NCBI GenBank assembly: GCA_035542575.1
Contig: DATKLE010000037.1
Span: forward strand, 1-64,000
Reading direction: 5' to 3'
Source of the DNA: JAIQET01 sp035542575
GTDB lineage: Bacteria; Acidobacteriota; Terriglobia; Terriglobales; Acidobacteriaceae
DNA: 64,000 nt
Shown piece after piece: positions 43,603 through 51,791 of the stretch; positions within the stretch are counted from its first letter, which is position 1, and the number at the start of each line of letters is the position of its first letter. The position numbers were made by a program, and so were the translations under genes. The notes beneath the pieces were generated by a model. It did no database searches. It was not told where the DNA came from and saw only the letters and a program-made list of their open reading frames with translations.

Positions 43603-44769
43603 GTGAACAGTGTCCGCCAATCCGACGAGTTGTTCCTTCGCCACGCACTGGAACTGGCGCGGCAAGGCGTCGGACTGGCTTCGCCTAACCCCTGCGTGGG
43701 AGCGATCGTTGTGGATGACCGGGGAACGGTCGTCGGCAGCGGCTTTCACACCTACGACGGCGTGAAGCACGCTGAGATTCTCGCAATCGAGCAGGCCGCC
43801 TCTAAGGCTCGCGGAGCCACGCTCTACCTCAACCTCGAGCCCTGCTCTCATCAGGGCCGTACCGGGCCCTGCACCGACGCGGTTGTCGCTGCCGGAATCC
43901 GCCGCGTCGTGGCTTGCATGGACGACCCCAACCCCGAAGTGAATGGACGCGGTTTTGCCCGGCTTCGCGCCGCGGGACTCGAAGTTGCCAGCGGTACCTT
44001 TGAAGAAGAAGCCAAAGCGCTGAACGAATCCTTCGCCAAGTACATCCGCCACCGGACCCCGCTAGTGACGCTGAAAGCTGCCATGACCCTCGACGGCAAG
44101 ATCGCGCCACCGCCCAGCGAATCGCAGAATCCCACCGCGCTCGGCGCCGGGGGCGCAACCGGCGGCTACATCACCAGCGAGCCGGCGCGAGCGCACGTGC
44201 AGGAGCTGCGCCACCAGCATGACGCCATCATGGTCGGAGTAGGCACGGTAATTGCCGACGACCCTCTGCTCACCGACCGTAGCGGGCGTCCGCGCCGGCG
44301 GCCGCTGTTGCGGGTGATTCTTGATTCCCTGCTCCGCTTGCCGCTCGAGTCGCGGTTGGTTAAGACCGCGAAAGATGATGTGCTGGTGCTCTGCTCGCTG
44401 GCGGAGGAGAAGAAAAAAGAGCGGCTGCGGGCGCACGGCATTCGGGTCGTGCAGGTGCCCTACTCCACGCCCGACGGCCGCCCCGATATGACCGCCGTGG
44501 CCCGCTCCCTGGGGGAGATGGAGGTCGCCAGTCTGCTGATCGAAGGCGGCGCCATGGTGAACTGGGCGGCGCTGGCGTCCGGGATTGTGGATAAAGTGTT
44601 CCTCTACTACGCCCCCAAGATTCTCGCGGGCACGGGATCTGTGCCGTTCGCCGCGGGACCGGGGTTCCGCCACATGAACGATGCTGCCTACGTGAAATCG
44701 TTTCGCCTCCACCGCTTCGGGGAAGACTTTGCGGTGGAGGGATATCTGCGGGACCCATATCAGGATTGA
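43603..44769 (+). CDS. ribD: Bifunctional riboflavin deaminase/reductase RibD
   Basis: RibD performs the deamination and side-chain reduction of the GTP-derived pyrimidine in riboflavin synthesis. The 388-residue protein has an N-terminal zinc deaminase (GLASPNPCVGAIVV, KHAEILAIEQA, NLEPCSHQGRTGPCTDA) and a C-terminal reductase (VTLKAAMTLDGKIAPP, RHQHDAIMVGVGTVIADDP, LLIEGGAMVNWAAL). A short Gly/Ala-rich insert lies near residue 180. The start is GTG 43603. RibE lies 183 bp further, separated by two inverted REP units; ribBA and ribH are not present in the window. Confidence 0.95.
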   Translation: MNSVRQSDELFLRHALELARQGVGLASPNPCVGAIVVDDRGTVVGSGFHTYDGVKHAEILAIEQAASKARGATLYLNLEPCSHQGRTGPCTDAVVAAGIRRVVACMDDPNPEVNGRGFARLRAAGLEVASGTFEEEAKALNESFAKYIRHRTPLVTLKAAMTLDGKIAPPPSESQNPTALGAGGATGGYITSEPARAHVQELRHQHDAIMVGVGTVIADDPLLTDRSGRPRRRPLLRVILDSLLRLPLESRLVKTAKDDVLVLCSLAEEKKKERLRAHGIRVVQVPYSTPDGRPDMTAVARSLGEMEVASLLIEGGAMVNWAALASGIVDKVFLYYAPKILAGTGSVPFAAGPGFRHMNDAAYVKSFRLHRFGEDFAVEGYLRDPYQD

Positions 44770-44773
44770 AGGC

Positions 44774-44822
44774 CGTAGCGCTGGCGTCCCGCCGGCTGTC
44801 CCGGGAGCGTCCCGCCCCCGGC
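44774..44822 (+). repeat. REP element in ribD-ribE gap, unit 1
   Basis: TAGCGCTGGCGTCCCGCCGGC then GGGAGCGTCCCGCCCCCGGC. It is the same order as the RAYT left-flank element with a few substitutions, starting just after the ribD stop. Confidence 0.75.
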
Positions 44823-44888
44823 TTCGATGCCACAAAAGAAAGCTCAGGATGGGGGTGCCCCACGCTCCGACTCCGCTCGGGGCAGGCT

Positions 44889-44914
44889 TTGCCGGCGGGA
44901 CGCCGGCGCTACGG
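44889..44914 (-). repeat. REP element in ribD-ribE gap, unit 2
   Basis: TTGCCGGCGGGACGCCGGCG followed by CTAC is the opposite-orientation half-element, about 70 bp from unit 1. The two can pair, so they may form a transcriptional hairpin before ribE. Confidence 0.7.
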
Positions 44915-44952
44915 CCGGAGGACTATGATGAGAGGATTGGCGGAGGGGATTC

Positions 44953-45597
44953 ATGTTCACTGGCATCATTGAAGAAGTAGGGAAAGTGCTCAGCATCAAG
45001 CAGGACGGTGGCAATCGCCGTTTGACTGTGTCTTCGTCACAGCTGGTGAAAGAGCTCAAGAAGGGCGCCAGCATTGCCGTGAGCGGCGTTTGTCTGACCG
45101 CAGTGGAGATTACGCCCCGCTCGTTTGCCGCCGATCTGGCAGAAGAGACCTGGAAGCGCACCTCTTTCTCGCGGATCAAGCAGGGCGCGCTGGTCAACCT
45201 GGAACTCCCCATGCGTGCCGATGGGCGCTTTGGCGGGCACATCGTGCAGGGCCACGTGGATGGCACCGGCACATTTCGCGCGCTCGATCCAATTCCAGGA
45301 GCCGATGACTACTGGCTGCACATCGGGATTCCACCCGGCCTGGCGCGCTACGTGATCTTCAAAGGATCGCTCTCGATTGAAGGCATCAGCCTGACCGTGG
45401 CCAAGATCGAAGGAACCGAAGTGACGGTGGCGATCATTCCCCACACGGTGAAGATGACGAATCTGGCCTCCCTGAAGCCCGGCGATCCCGTGAATCTGGA
45501 AGTCGACATGATCGCGAAGTATGTGGAGAAGATGATGCATGGGGACTCAGACAACAGCCCGCTGACGCTGGAGAGGCTGGTGGCGGAAGGGTTCTGA
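44953..45597 (+). CDS. ribE: Riboflavin synthase alpha chain
   Basis: This enzyme converts two 6,7-dimethyl-8-ribityllumazines to riboflavin. The 214-residue protein consists of two lumazine-binding barrels: MFTGIIEEVGKV and AVSGVCLTAVEI in the first, GHIVQGHVDGTGTF and EGISLTVAKIEG in the second. The last residues (MHGDSDNSPLTLERLVAEGF) form the usual C-terminal helix. It follows ribD across the REP pair. Confidence 0.95.
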   Translation: MFTGIIEEVGKVLSIKQDGGNRRLTVSSSQLVKELKKGASIAVSGVCLTAVEITPRSFAADLAEETWKRTSFSRIKQGALVNLELPMRADGRFGGHIVQGHVDGTGTFRALDPIPGADDYWLHIGIPPGLARYVIFKGSLSIEGISLTVAKIEGTEVTVAIIPHTVKMTNLASLKPGDPVNLEVDMIAKYVEKMMHGDSDNSPLTLERLVAEGF

Positions 45598-45650
45598 GCA
45601 TGTTTGAGACTGCTTACCACCCGTAGGGGTATCGCCCCGGGAAGGGGTTG

Positions 45651-45671
45651 TCGGCGGGACGCCGGCGCTAC
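45651..45671 (-). repeat. REP half-element after ribE
   Basis: TCGGCGGGACGCCGGCGCTA lies between the convergent ribE and ackA genes and overlaps the 3' end of ackA. Confidence 0.6.
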
Positions 45672-46876
45672 CGCGAAGCCAGTCTCCAGCACGCTTTGGC
45701 GATCGCCCAGTCTTCCTGGGCGCGAATGATCAGCACACGCACGGTGGAGTCGGGAGTCGAGATTTCCTGATCGGCGGGGGACAGGGAATTCTTCCCCGCG
45801 TCGAGCTTGATCCCGAGAAACCCGAGCTTCTGGCACGCAGCCGCGCGAACCTCAGGGGAGTGTTCGCCCACGCCGGCGGTGAAAATCAGAGCGTCGATCC
45901 CTCCCAATGTGGCTGCCATGGCGCCGATCCCAGCCTGCAACCGGTGCACGTAGATATCAAACGCCAGCTTGGCGCGTTCGTTTCCTTGCCGGATGGCGGC
46001 GAGAATCTGCCGCATGTCGCCGGAGACGCCGGAAATTCCCAACAGGCCTGAGTTCTGGTTCAACGTCGCGTCGAGTTGCTCACTGGTCACTGGGCCTTGC
46101 CGCATGAGGTAAGTGAGGATTCCGGGATCGAGCGAGCCGGACCGGGTCCCCATCATCAACCCGTCCAGCGGCGTGAACCCCATAGTGGTGTCCACGCTTG
46201 CCCCGCCGCGAATGGCCGCCAGCGAACAGCCATTTCCCAAGTGACAGCTCACCAGCTTCAGCGAACCAGCGTCGCGGCCCAGTAGGTGGGCTGCGCGTTC
46301 AGCACAGTACTGGTGGTTGATGCCGTGGAAGCCGTAGCGCCGGATGCCCTGCTGGAACCACTCGTAGGGGCCGGGATAAACTGCCGCCGGCAGCGGCAGG
46401 GTACGGTGGAAGCCGGTGTCGAACACAGCCACCTGGCGGACCCGGCCAACCAGCCTTTCGATGATCTCGATCCCTTCCAGTTCGGCGCGATTGTGCAGGG
46501 GGGCAAAGACCGCCACGCTGGCGATGATGCTCTTTACTTCTGGCGTGACGATGGTTGCATCTTCCAGCTTGTGGCCGCCGTGGACGATGCGGTGGCCGAC
46601 CACATCCATCTCAGACGCGCTGGCCAGCACGCGGGTACTGCCGCCCCACAGTGTGTCCAGCATCCGCTCAATGGCGGTTTGCCGGTCGTCGGCCACAACC
46701 TGTTCGCGGAGCTTCGCACCGCGCGCACTGCTGACCTGAAGATCGGCCCGGCCGCCGTCCCACTCGATCCTGGCTTCCCACAGCGGAGCCGGCGGATCGG
46801 GGGGCAGCGAATTCCGCAACTCGTACAAAGAACTCTTCTGGCTGCTGGAGCCGGAATTGAGCACGAGTACTTTCAT
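45668..46876 (-). CDS. ackA: Acetate kinase
   Basis: AckA interconverts acetyl phosphate plus ADP with acetate plus ATP. The 402-residue protein has the signature VLNSGSSSQKSSLYE at the start, GHRIVHGGHKLEDA, VAVFDTGFHRTLPL, RRYGFHGINHQYC, LVSCHLGNGCSLAAI and FTAGVGEHSPEVRA. It starts 3 nt after the phosphoketolase stop on the same strand. Phosphoketolase makes acetyl phosphate, so the pair gives ATP and acetate from sugar phosphates. Confidence 0.96.
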   Translation of the reverse strand: MKVLVLNSGSSSQKSSLYELRNSLPPDPPAPLWEARIEWDGGRADLQVSSARGAKLREQVVADDRQTAIERMLDTLWGGSTRVLASASEMDVVGHRIVHGGHKLEDATIVTPEVKSIIASVAVFAPLHNRAELEGIEIIERLVGRVRQVAVFDTGFHRTLPLPAAVYPGPYEWFQQGIRRYGFHGINHQYCAERAAHLLGRDAGSLKLVSCHLGNGCSLAAIRGGASVDTTMGFTPLDGLMMGTRSGSLDPGILTYLMRQGPVTSEQLDATLNQNSGLLGISGVSGDMRQILAAIRQGNERAKLAFDIYVHRLQAGIGAMAATLGGIDALIFTAGVGEHSPEVRAAACQKLGFLGIKLDAGKNSLSPADQEISTPDSTVRVLIIRAQEDWAIAKACWRLASR

Positions 46877-46879
46877 GCT

Positions 46880-49282
46880 CTAGTAGGGCCACGTCCAATC
46901 CCGAATCTCCGGCATGTCCTCGCCGTGCTCGTGGATGTATTGCTTGTGCTCTACCAGCTTGTTGCGCAGCAATTGCTTGAAGTGACCTCCTGCCCGCTGC
47001 AGCTTGGGCACACGGTCCACTACGTCTCCCGCCAGGTGGTAGCGGTCCAGGTCGTTCAACACGGTCATGTCGAAGGGCGTGGTGGTGGTGCCTTCTTCCT
47101 TGTAGCCGCGAACATGGAGATTGTCGTGATTGCGGCGGCGGTAGGTGAGCCGGTGGATCAGCCAGGGATAGCCGTGATAGGCAAAGATGATCGGCTTGTC
47201 CGCGGTAAACAACGAGTCGAAATCACGATCCGCAAGGCCGTGGGGATGTTCGCTGTTCGGCTGGATCGTCATCAGGTCTACAACATTGACCACGCGAATC
47301 TTGAGATCTGGAAAATTCTGACGCAGCAGATCTACCGCAGCCAGCGTTTCCAGGGTAGGGATGTCGCCGGCGCAGGCCATCACCACGTCGGGCTCACCCT
47401 GCTGGTCGTTGCTGGCCCAGTCCCAGATCCCGATGCCATTGGTGCAGTGTTCGATGGCGGCGTCCATGCTGAGATACTGCAGGGCGGGTTGCTTGCCGGC
47501 AACGATTACGTTCACGTAGTGCCGGCTGCGCAGGCAGTGGTCGGCAACTGACAGCAGGCAGTTGGCATCCGGCGGCAGATATACGCGCACTACATCGGCT
47601 TTCTTGTTCACCACGTGGTCAATGAAACCCGGATCCTGATGGCTGAAGCCGTTGTGGTCCTGCCGCCACACGTGCGAGGTAAGCAGATAGTTCAGCGAAG
47701 CGATGGGACGGCGCCACTCGATATGGCGGGTGACCTTCAACCACTTGGCGTGTTGGTTAAACATGGAATCCACGATGTGGATGAACGCTTCATAACACGA
47801 GAAAAATCCGTGCCGCCCGGTCAGCAAATAGCCCTCAAGCCACCCCTGACACATGTGCTCGCTCAGCATCTCCACCACCCGGCCGTCGCGCATCAGGTGC
47901 TCATCCACTGGCAGGATCGGCTCCATCCATTCTTTGCCGGTGACTTCGTAGAGTGCTTCGAGACGGTTGGAGGCGGTTTCATCGGGACCGAAGACGCGGA
48001 AGTTCTTGCTCTCCAGGTTGAGCTTCATCACATCGCGCAGAAAGTGCCCCATGATGCGGGTGGCTTCGGCAGTCGTCGTACCCGGCTTGGAGACGTTCAC
48101 GGCATAACGGCGGAAATCGGGCATCACCAGGTCACGCAGCAGCAGTCCGCCGTTGGCATGGGCATTGGCCCCCATGCGGCGGCCGCCCTTCGGGGCCAGT
48201 TCGGCCAGTTCGGGAAGAAGTCTGCCGTTGCCGTCGAATAGCTCCTCCGCACGATAGCTCTTCATCCAGTCTTCCAGGATCTTCACGTTCCCGGGGTGCG
48301 ATTGCATGTCGGCCACGGGGACCTGGTGGGCACGCCACGTGCCTTCGACCGGCTTGCCTTCCACCATCTTGGGTCCGGTCCAACCTTTGGGAGTGCGCAG
48401 GATGATCACGGGCCACACAGGCCGCTCAGTCTTTCCGTTGTGCCGGGCTTCGCCCTGGATGGCATGAATCTCCTCCACCACGCTGTCCAGCGTAGCCGCC
48501 ATCAACTGATGCATGACCTCGGGCTCGTGGCCTTCCACGAAATACGGCTTCCATCCATATCCGCTGAAAAGGCTGGTCAGTTCCGAATCGCTCATTCGGC
48601 CCAGAACCGTGGGATTGGCGATCTTGTAGCCATTCAAATGCAAAATGGGCAATACCGCGCCATCCTGCACAGGATTGAGAAACTTGTTGATGTGCCAACC
48701 GGTGGCGAGAGGTCCGGTCTCGGCTTCGCCGTCGCCGACCACGCAGCACACCAGCAGGTCTGGATTGTCAAAGGCGGCTCCACCGGCATGTGACATCGAG
48801 TAGCCCAGTTCCCCGCCCTCGTGAATCGAGCCCGGCGTCTCCGGGGCTACGTGGCTGGGGATGCCTCCAGGAAATGAAAACTGCTTGAACAGCCGGAGCA
48901 TGCCCTCTTCATTCTGCGGAATGTTGGGATAGAGCTCGCTGTAGGTGCCTTCCAGGTAGGTGTTGGCCACCAGTCCCGGACCGCCGTGTCCTGGTCCACA
49001 GATGTAGATGGCGTTCAGGTCGTGCCTGTTGATGATGCGGTTAAAGTGCACGTAGATGAAATTCAGGCCGGGGGTCGTGCCCCAGTGTCCAAGAAGCCGG
49101 GGCTTGATGTGCTCCATCCTCAACGGCTCGCGCAGAAGCGGGTTGGCGTAGAGATAAATTTGCCCCACCGACAGGTAGTTGGCGGCCCGCCAGTAGGCGT
49201 CGATCTTGCGTAATTCTTCGCTGGATAAGGGTGTGTGGGAGGCTGAGATACCCGAAAGAGTCCCCGCGTGCAGACTGCTCAT
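46880..49282 (-). CDS. xfp: Phosphoketolase (xylulose-5-P/fructose-6-P)
   Basis: This thiamine-diphosphate enzyme cleaves xylulose 5-phosphate (and perhaps fructose 6-phosphate) with phosphate into acetyl phosphate and a sugar phosphate. The 800-residue length is typical. It contains AANYLSVGQIYLY, LGHWGTTPGLNFIYVH, ICGPGHGGPGLVANTYLEGT, VCCVVGDGEAETGPLATGWH (ThDP/Mg site), SHVWRQDHNGFSHQDPGFID and AYHGYPWLIHRLTYRR. The start ATG 49282 has AGGGAG upstream. It forms an operon with ackA, and possible operator repeats lie about 45 bp upstream. Confidence 0.96.
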   Translation of the reverse strand: MSSLHAGTLSGISASHTPLSSEELRKIDAYWRAANYLSVGQIYLYANPLLREPLRMEHIKPRLLGHWGTTPGLNFIYVHFNRIINRHDLNAIYICGPGHGGPGLVANTYLEGTYSELYPNIPQNEEGMLRLFKQFSFPGGIPSHVAPETPGSIHEGGELGYSMSHAGGAAFDNPDLLVCCVVGDGEAETGPLATGWHINKFLNPVQDGAVLPILHLNGYKIANPTVLGRMSDSELTSLFSGYGWKPYFVEGHEPEVMHQLMAATLDSVVEEIHAIQGEARHNGKTERPVWPVIILRTPKGWTGPKMVEGKPVEGTWRAHQVPVADMQSHPGNVKILEDWMKSYRAEELFDGNGRLLPELAELAPKGGRRMGANAHANGGLLLRDLVMPDFRRYAVNVSKPGTTTAEATRIMGHFLRDVMKLNLESKNFRVFGPDETASNRLEALYEVTGKEWMEPILPVDEHLMRDGRVVEMLSEHMCQGWLEGYLLTGRHGFFSCYEAFIHIVDSMFNQHAKWLKVTRHIEWRRPIASLNYLLTSHVWRQDHNGFSHQDPGFIDHVVNKKADVVRVYLPPDANCLLSVADHCLRSRHYVNVIVAGKQPALQYLSMDAAIEHCTNGIGIWDWASNDQQGEPDVVMACAGDIPTLETLAAVDLLRQNFPDLKIRVVNVVDLMTIQPNSEHPHGLADRDFDSLFTADKPIIFAYHGYPWLIHRLTYRRRNHDNLHVRGYKEEGTTTTPFDMTVLNDLDRYHLAGDVVDRVPKLQRAGGHFKQLLRNKLVEHKQYIHEHGEDMPEIRDWTWPY

Positions 49283-49323
49283 GATGAACTCCCTGAATGG
49301 CTGGTGGATCCGGTTTTGAACAG

Positions 49324-49343
49324 GTTAACGCTTAACTGGTTAA
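49324..49343 (-). promoter_or_regulatory. Possible operator upstream of xfp-ackA
   Basis: GTTAA-CGC-TTAAC (49324-49336) is a perfect inverted repeat, and another GGTTAA follows at 49338-49343. The sequence also reads as two GGTTAANGC direct repeats 15 bp apart. It is AT-rich compared with its surroundings and lies between the xfp start and the ABC gene stop. Confidence 0.35.
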
Positions 49344-49399
49344 AGCGGCGTAAATTCTTGGGAATGTTCGCCTGCGCTGCCATGCAGCACTGACACAGC

Positions 49400-50167
49400 C
49401 TAAGCCTCCAACTTCAATTCATCCAGTTCCAGAAACTCCTGCACGATGGGTTGGCCACTCTTCTCCATGTCCTGATACGTGCCAAAAAACAACACCCGGG
49501 CTTCGTGCAGGAACACCACGCGGTCGGCAAGCTTCTTGGCCAGCCGCATGTCATGGGTCACGACTACGCTGGTAAGATGCAACTGGATCTTCAGGCGTTT
49601 TATCAAGTCTCCCAGCAGTTGCGCCATGAGGGGATCCACCATGGTGGTGGGTTCGTCATAGAGCACGCATTCCGGCTGGGCAGCCAGCGCGCGCGCAATG
49701 GCAACGGAGCGTTTCATGCCCGTGGACAAGTCCGAGGGCAGCTGCTCGCGCATCTCCTTTACTCCCACCATGTCGAGCAGGCCGTCAACGATCTGATAGA
49801 TCTGCTCTTCCGACAGATCGCGCCGCTCGCGCAGGGGAAAGGCCACGTTCTCGCCCACCGTGAGCGAGTCGAACAGGGCGCCGTTCTGAAAGACCATGGT
49901 GACTTTCTTGCGGATGCGCTCCAGTTCCTGCTCGGGATAGTCGGTGGTATCTTCGAAGGCCACAATAACCCGCCCGGAGTCAGGCTTCAGGAATCCCATG
50001 AGCAGGTGCAGGGAGACGGACTTGCCCACACCGCTGCGCCCCAGAATACACACCGTTTCTCCAGGCATCACATTGAAGCTCGCGCCCTTGAGGACCTGGT
50101 TGTCGCCGAATGACTTGGAGACATCCTTGAACTCGATGTAGGGTCCGGATTTGCCATTGCTGCTCAT
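49400..50167 (-). CDS. MlaF-type ABC transporter ATP-binding protein
   Basis: This 255-residue ATPase resembles MlaF, which powers phospholipid transport between inner and outer membrane. Walker A is GRSGVGKS, the Q-loop is in VFQNGALFDSLTV, the signature is LSTGMKRSVAIARAL (the variant typical of MlaF rather than LSGGQ), Walker B is CVLYDEPTTMVDP and the H-loop is VVTHDMRLA. NVAFPLRE also matches. The permease (MlaE) and MCE protein (MlaD) genes usually adjoin it, but neither neighbour fits, so they must lie elsewhere. Confidence 0.88.
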   Translation of the reverse strand: MSSNGKSGPYIEFKDVSKSFGDNQVLKGASFNVMPGETVCILGRSGVGKSVSLHLLMGFLKPDSGRVIVAFEDTTDYPEQELERIRKKVTMVFQNGALFDSLTVGENVAFPLRERRDLSEEQIYQIVDGLLDMVGVKEMREQLPSDLSTGMKRSVAIARALAAQPECVLYDEPTTMVDPLMAQLLGDLIKRLKIQLHLTSVVVTHDMRLAKKLADRVVFLHEARVLFFGTYQDMEKSGQPIVQEFLELDELKLEA

Positions 50168-50184
50168 AAGTTCAGGTCTCAGGC

Positions 50185-50283
50185 GTTTCTTCGCGTCCTT
50201 TGCGGACCCCTGCGATCTTCGCGGTCAAAGGCTTTTTATCGCCGAGCGCGCCGAGGATTCGCAAAGGGCGCAAAGAAAAATTC
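50185..50283. repeat. 'CTTTGCG' intergenic repeat, copy 2
   Basis: TTCGCGTCCTTTGCGGACC...CTTCGCGGTCAAAGGC on the left faces CGCAAAGGGCGCAAAGAAA on the right, forming an inverted pair. It fills the gap between mobA and the ABC gene. Confidence 0.6.
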
Positions 50284-50290
50284 CTTAGAC

Positions 50291-50890
50291 TCAGCTTCGT
50301 TTAGCTCGCTGCTGTCTCTCGGCTGCCGCCCATTCCTCGGGAGAATTGAGGTTCTGAAACATGTTCTCCGAGAAACCCAGCTTTGACAACTCCGTCGCTT
50401 CCACAACTCGGGTTTCGACCTGAGCGAAGAGGGGATCGATCTTGTTCCCTCCCTGCAGCAATGACTGCTCCGCCACGCTCGCGAATTGCCGGCGGTAGAT
50501 GGCACAGAGAGGCTGCCAGCCTCCCCCGGCGCGGGGTACTGTGACTGCCGCTGTGGTCTCTCGCGCCTGGGCAGCGAGGTACTCCAGGAAGCGGGGCTCT
50601 ATAAAGGGAAGATCAACTGCCAGGATCAGGTTCAGCTCGCTGGCCGCGCTGCGAAGAGCAGCGTGAATGCCTCCCAGGGGACCGCGCTCCGGATACACAT
50701 CCTCGATCACGTTGCCGAAGCTGGAGAATTTGGCCGCACTGCCTACGACGCGCACCTCCTGTGTCACCGAATGCGTCATCTCCAGGGCGCGCGCAAGCAG
50801 AGTGCGCCCCTCCAGTTGCAGGAAGGCCTTGTCGGCGCCCATGCGCGTGCTCTTGCCCCCGGCCAGAATAAATGCTGTCAGATCGCCCAC
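50291..50890 (-). CDS. mobA: Molybdenum cofactor guanylyltransferase
   Basis: MobA attaches GMP to molybdopterin to form the guanine dinucleotide cofactor. The nucleotide-binding start is LTAFILAGGKSTRMGADKAF, followed by RTLLARALEM, ERGPLGGIHAAL, LILAVDLPFI and GGGWQPLCAIYRR. From GTG 50890 it has 199 residues; the frame also opens at TTG 50905. A TATTAT (50902-50897) ends 6 nt before the GTG, so the mRNA may be leaderless. No other molybdenum cofactor gene is adjacent. Confidence 0.88.
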   Translation of the reverse strand: MGDLTAFILAGGKSTRMGADKAFLQLEGRTLLARALEMTHSVTQEVRVVGSAAKFSSFGNVIEDVYPERGPLGGIHAALRSAASELNLILAVDLPFIEPRFLEYLAAQARETTAAVTVPRAGGGWQPLCAIYRRQFASVAEQSLLQGGNKIDPLFAQVETRVVEATELSKLGFSENMFQNLNSPEEWAAAERQQRAKRS

Positions 50891-51068
50891 AGAGTGATAA
50901 TACAAGACCTATGCTGGACTGCCGAAATTGCCGCGAACTTGGTTCAAACCACCGGGTCCGGCCGCTCTGTGTTCCGTTCGTAGCCCCACCACACGAAAGT
51001 AACCTACCCAAGATTCCCGGCCCGTTAGATGATGTCTCGTCCGGTGTTTCCACCGGGAAAGCACGAAA

Positions 51069-51602
51069 ATGGCTCAGAAGCTACTGGATGTCCTCATGCT
51101 AGGGCGCTGTTCGCACGAGTTTTCCTGGCCGCGGCGCGCGGCCGACGGCCACTATTACCAGGTTTGCTTGCTTTGCGCGGCCCAGTACAAGTATGACTGG
51201 AAGACGATGCGGCGTATTGAGCGCGTGGACCAGAGCGCGCCGGAGACCACGAGCTCGCGACGCAGCCGCAGCCATACCAAGAAGCCTACCTGGGTTCCGC
51301 GGGCGCGTCGCCTCAAGCTGGACGTTCCGGTGCGCTATCGCGTCAAGAACCTGGGCAGCTGGCTGGAAGGCACCATCGAGAACCTGAGCCAGTCCGGCGT
51401 GCTCTTCCAAGGACCGCAAGAGCTGCCTGAGAACACGCTGGTGGAGATGGTGTTTGAGATGCCGGAAGAAATCTCCGGGCAAAAGAACAGCACCGTCCTC
51501 TGCCAGGCACGCATTATTCGTTCCAAGCAGACGCACAACACCGCGGAATCGGTGGGACTGGCGGCCTCCATTCTCGATTACAAGTTCCTCCATCAGAATT
51601 GA
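51069..51602 (+). CDS. PilZ-domain protein with N-terminal zinc-ribbon-like motif
   Basis: This 177-residue protein has a C-terminal PilZ domain, a c-di-GMP receptor: the RxxxR-type motif is in RARRLKLDVPVRYR and the second motif is NLSQSGVLF, with Asn in place of the usual Asp of DxSxxG. The N-terminal 45 residues carry C14, H16, C33 and C36 (CSHEFSWP and VCLLCAAQYKYD), which look like a zinc knuckle. A basic linker joins them. c-di-GMP binding is likely, but the Asn variant makes it uncertain. Confidence 0.82.
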   Translation: MAQKLLDVLMLGRCSHEFSWPRRAADGHYYQVCLLCAAQYKYDWKTMRRIERVDQSAPETTSSRRSRSHTKKPTWVPRARRLKLDVPVRYRVKNLGSWLEGTIENLSQSGVLFQGPQELPENTLVEMVFEMPEEISGQKNSTVLCQARIIRSKQTHNTAESVGLAASILDYKFLHQN

Positions 51603-51791
51603 GGGAGGGCCCAAGTCTCTCCTGGCGTTCCAAAACGGAACCCACCCGGTCAGTACGCCAACTACTTTGTTCCTGCCCGTTTACAGTCCTGATGCGGCGG
51701 AAGCAAGCCACCTGTAATTTTGCCGGGGGAGAGACCAGATTTCGCATCTAAACTAGCAGCATCGGGTTAAGACAATTCAGGAGTGTTTTCT

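Noticed and set aside
43434..44952. FMN riboswitch upstream of ribD or ribE
   Set aside because: The gaps hold a MITE-like repeat and REP units; no RFN-type conserved boxes were seen.
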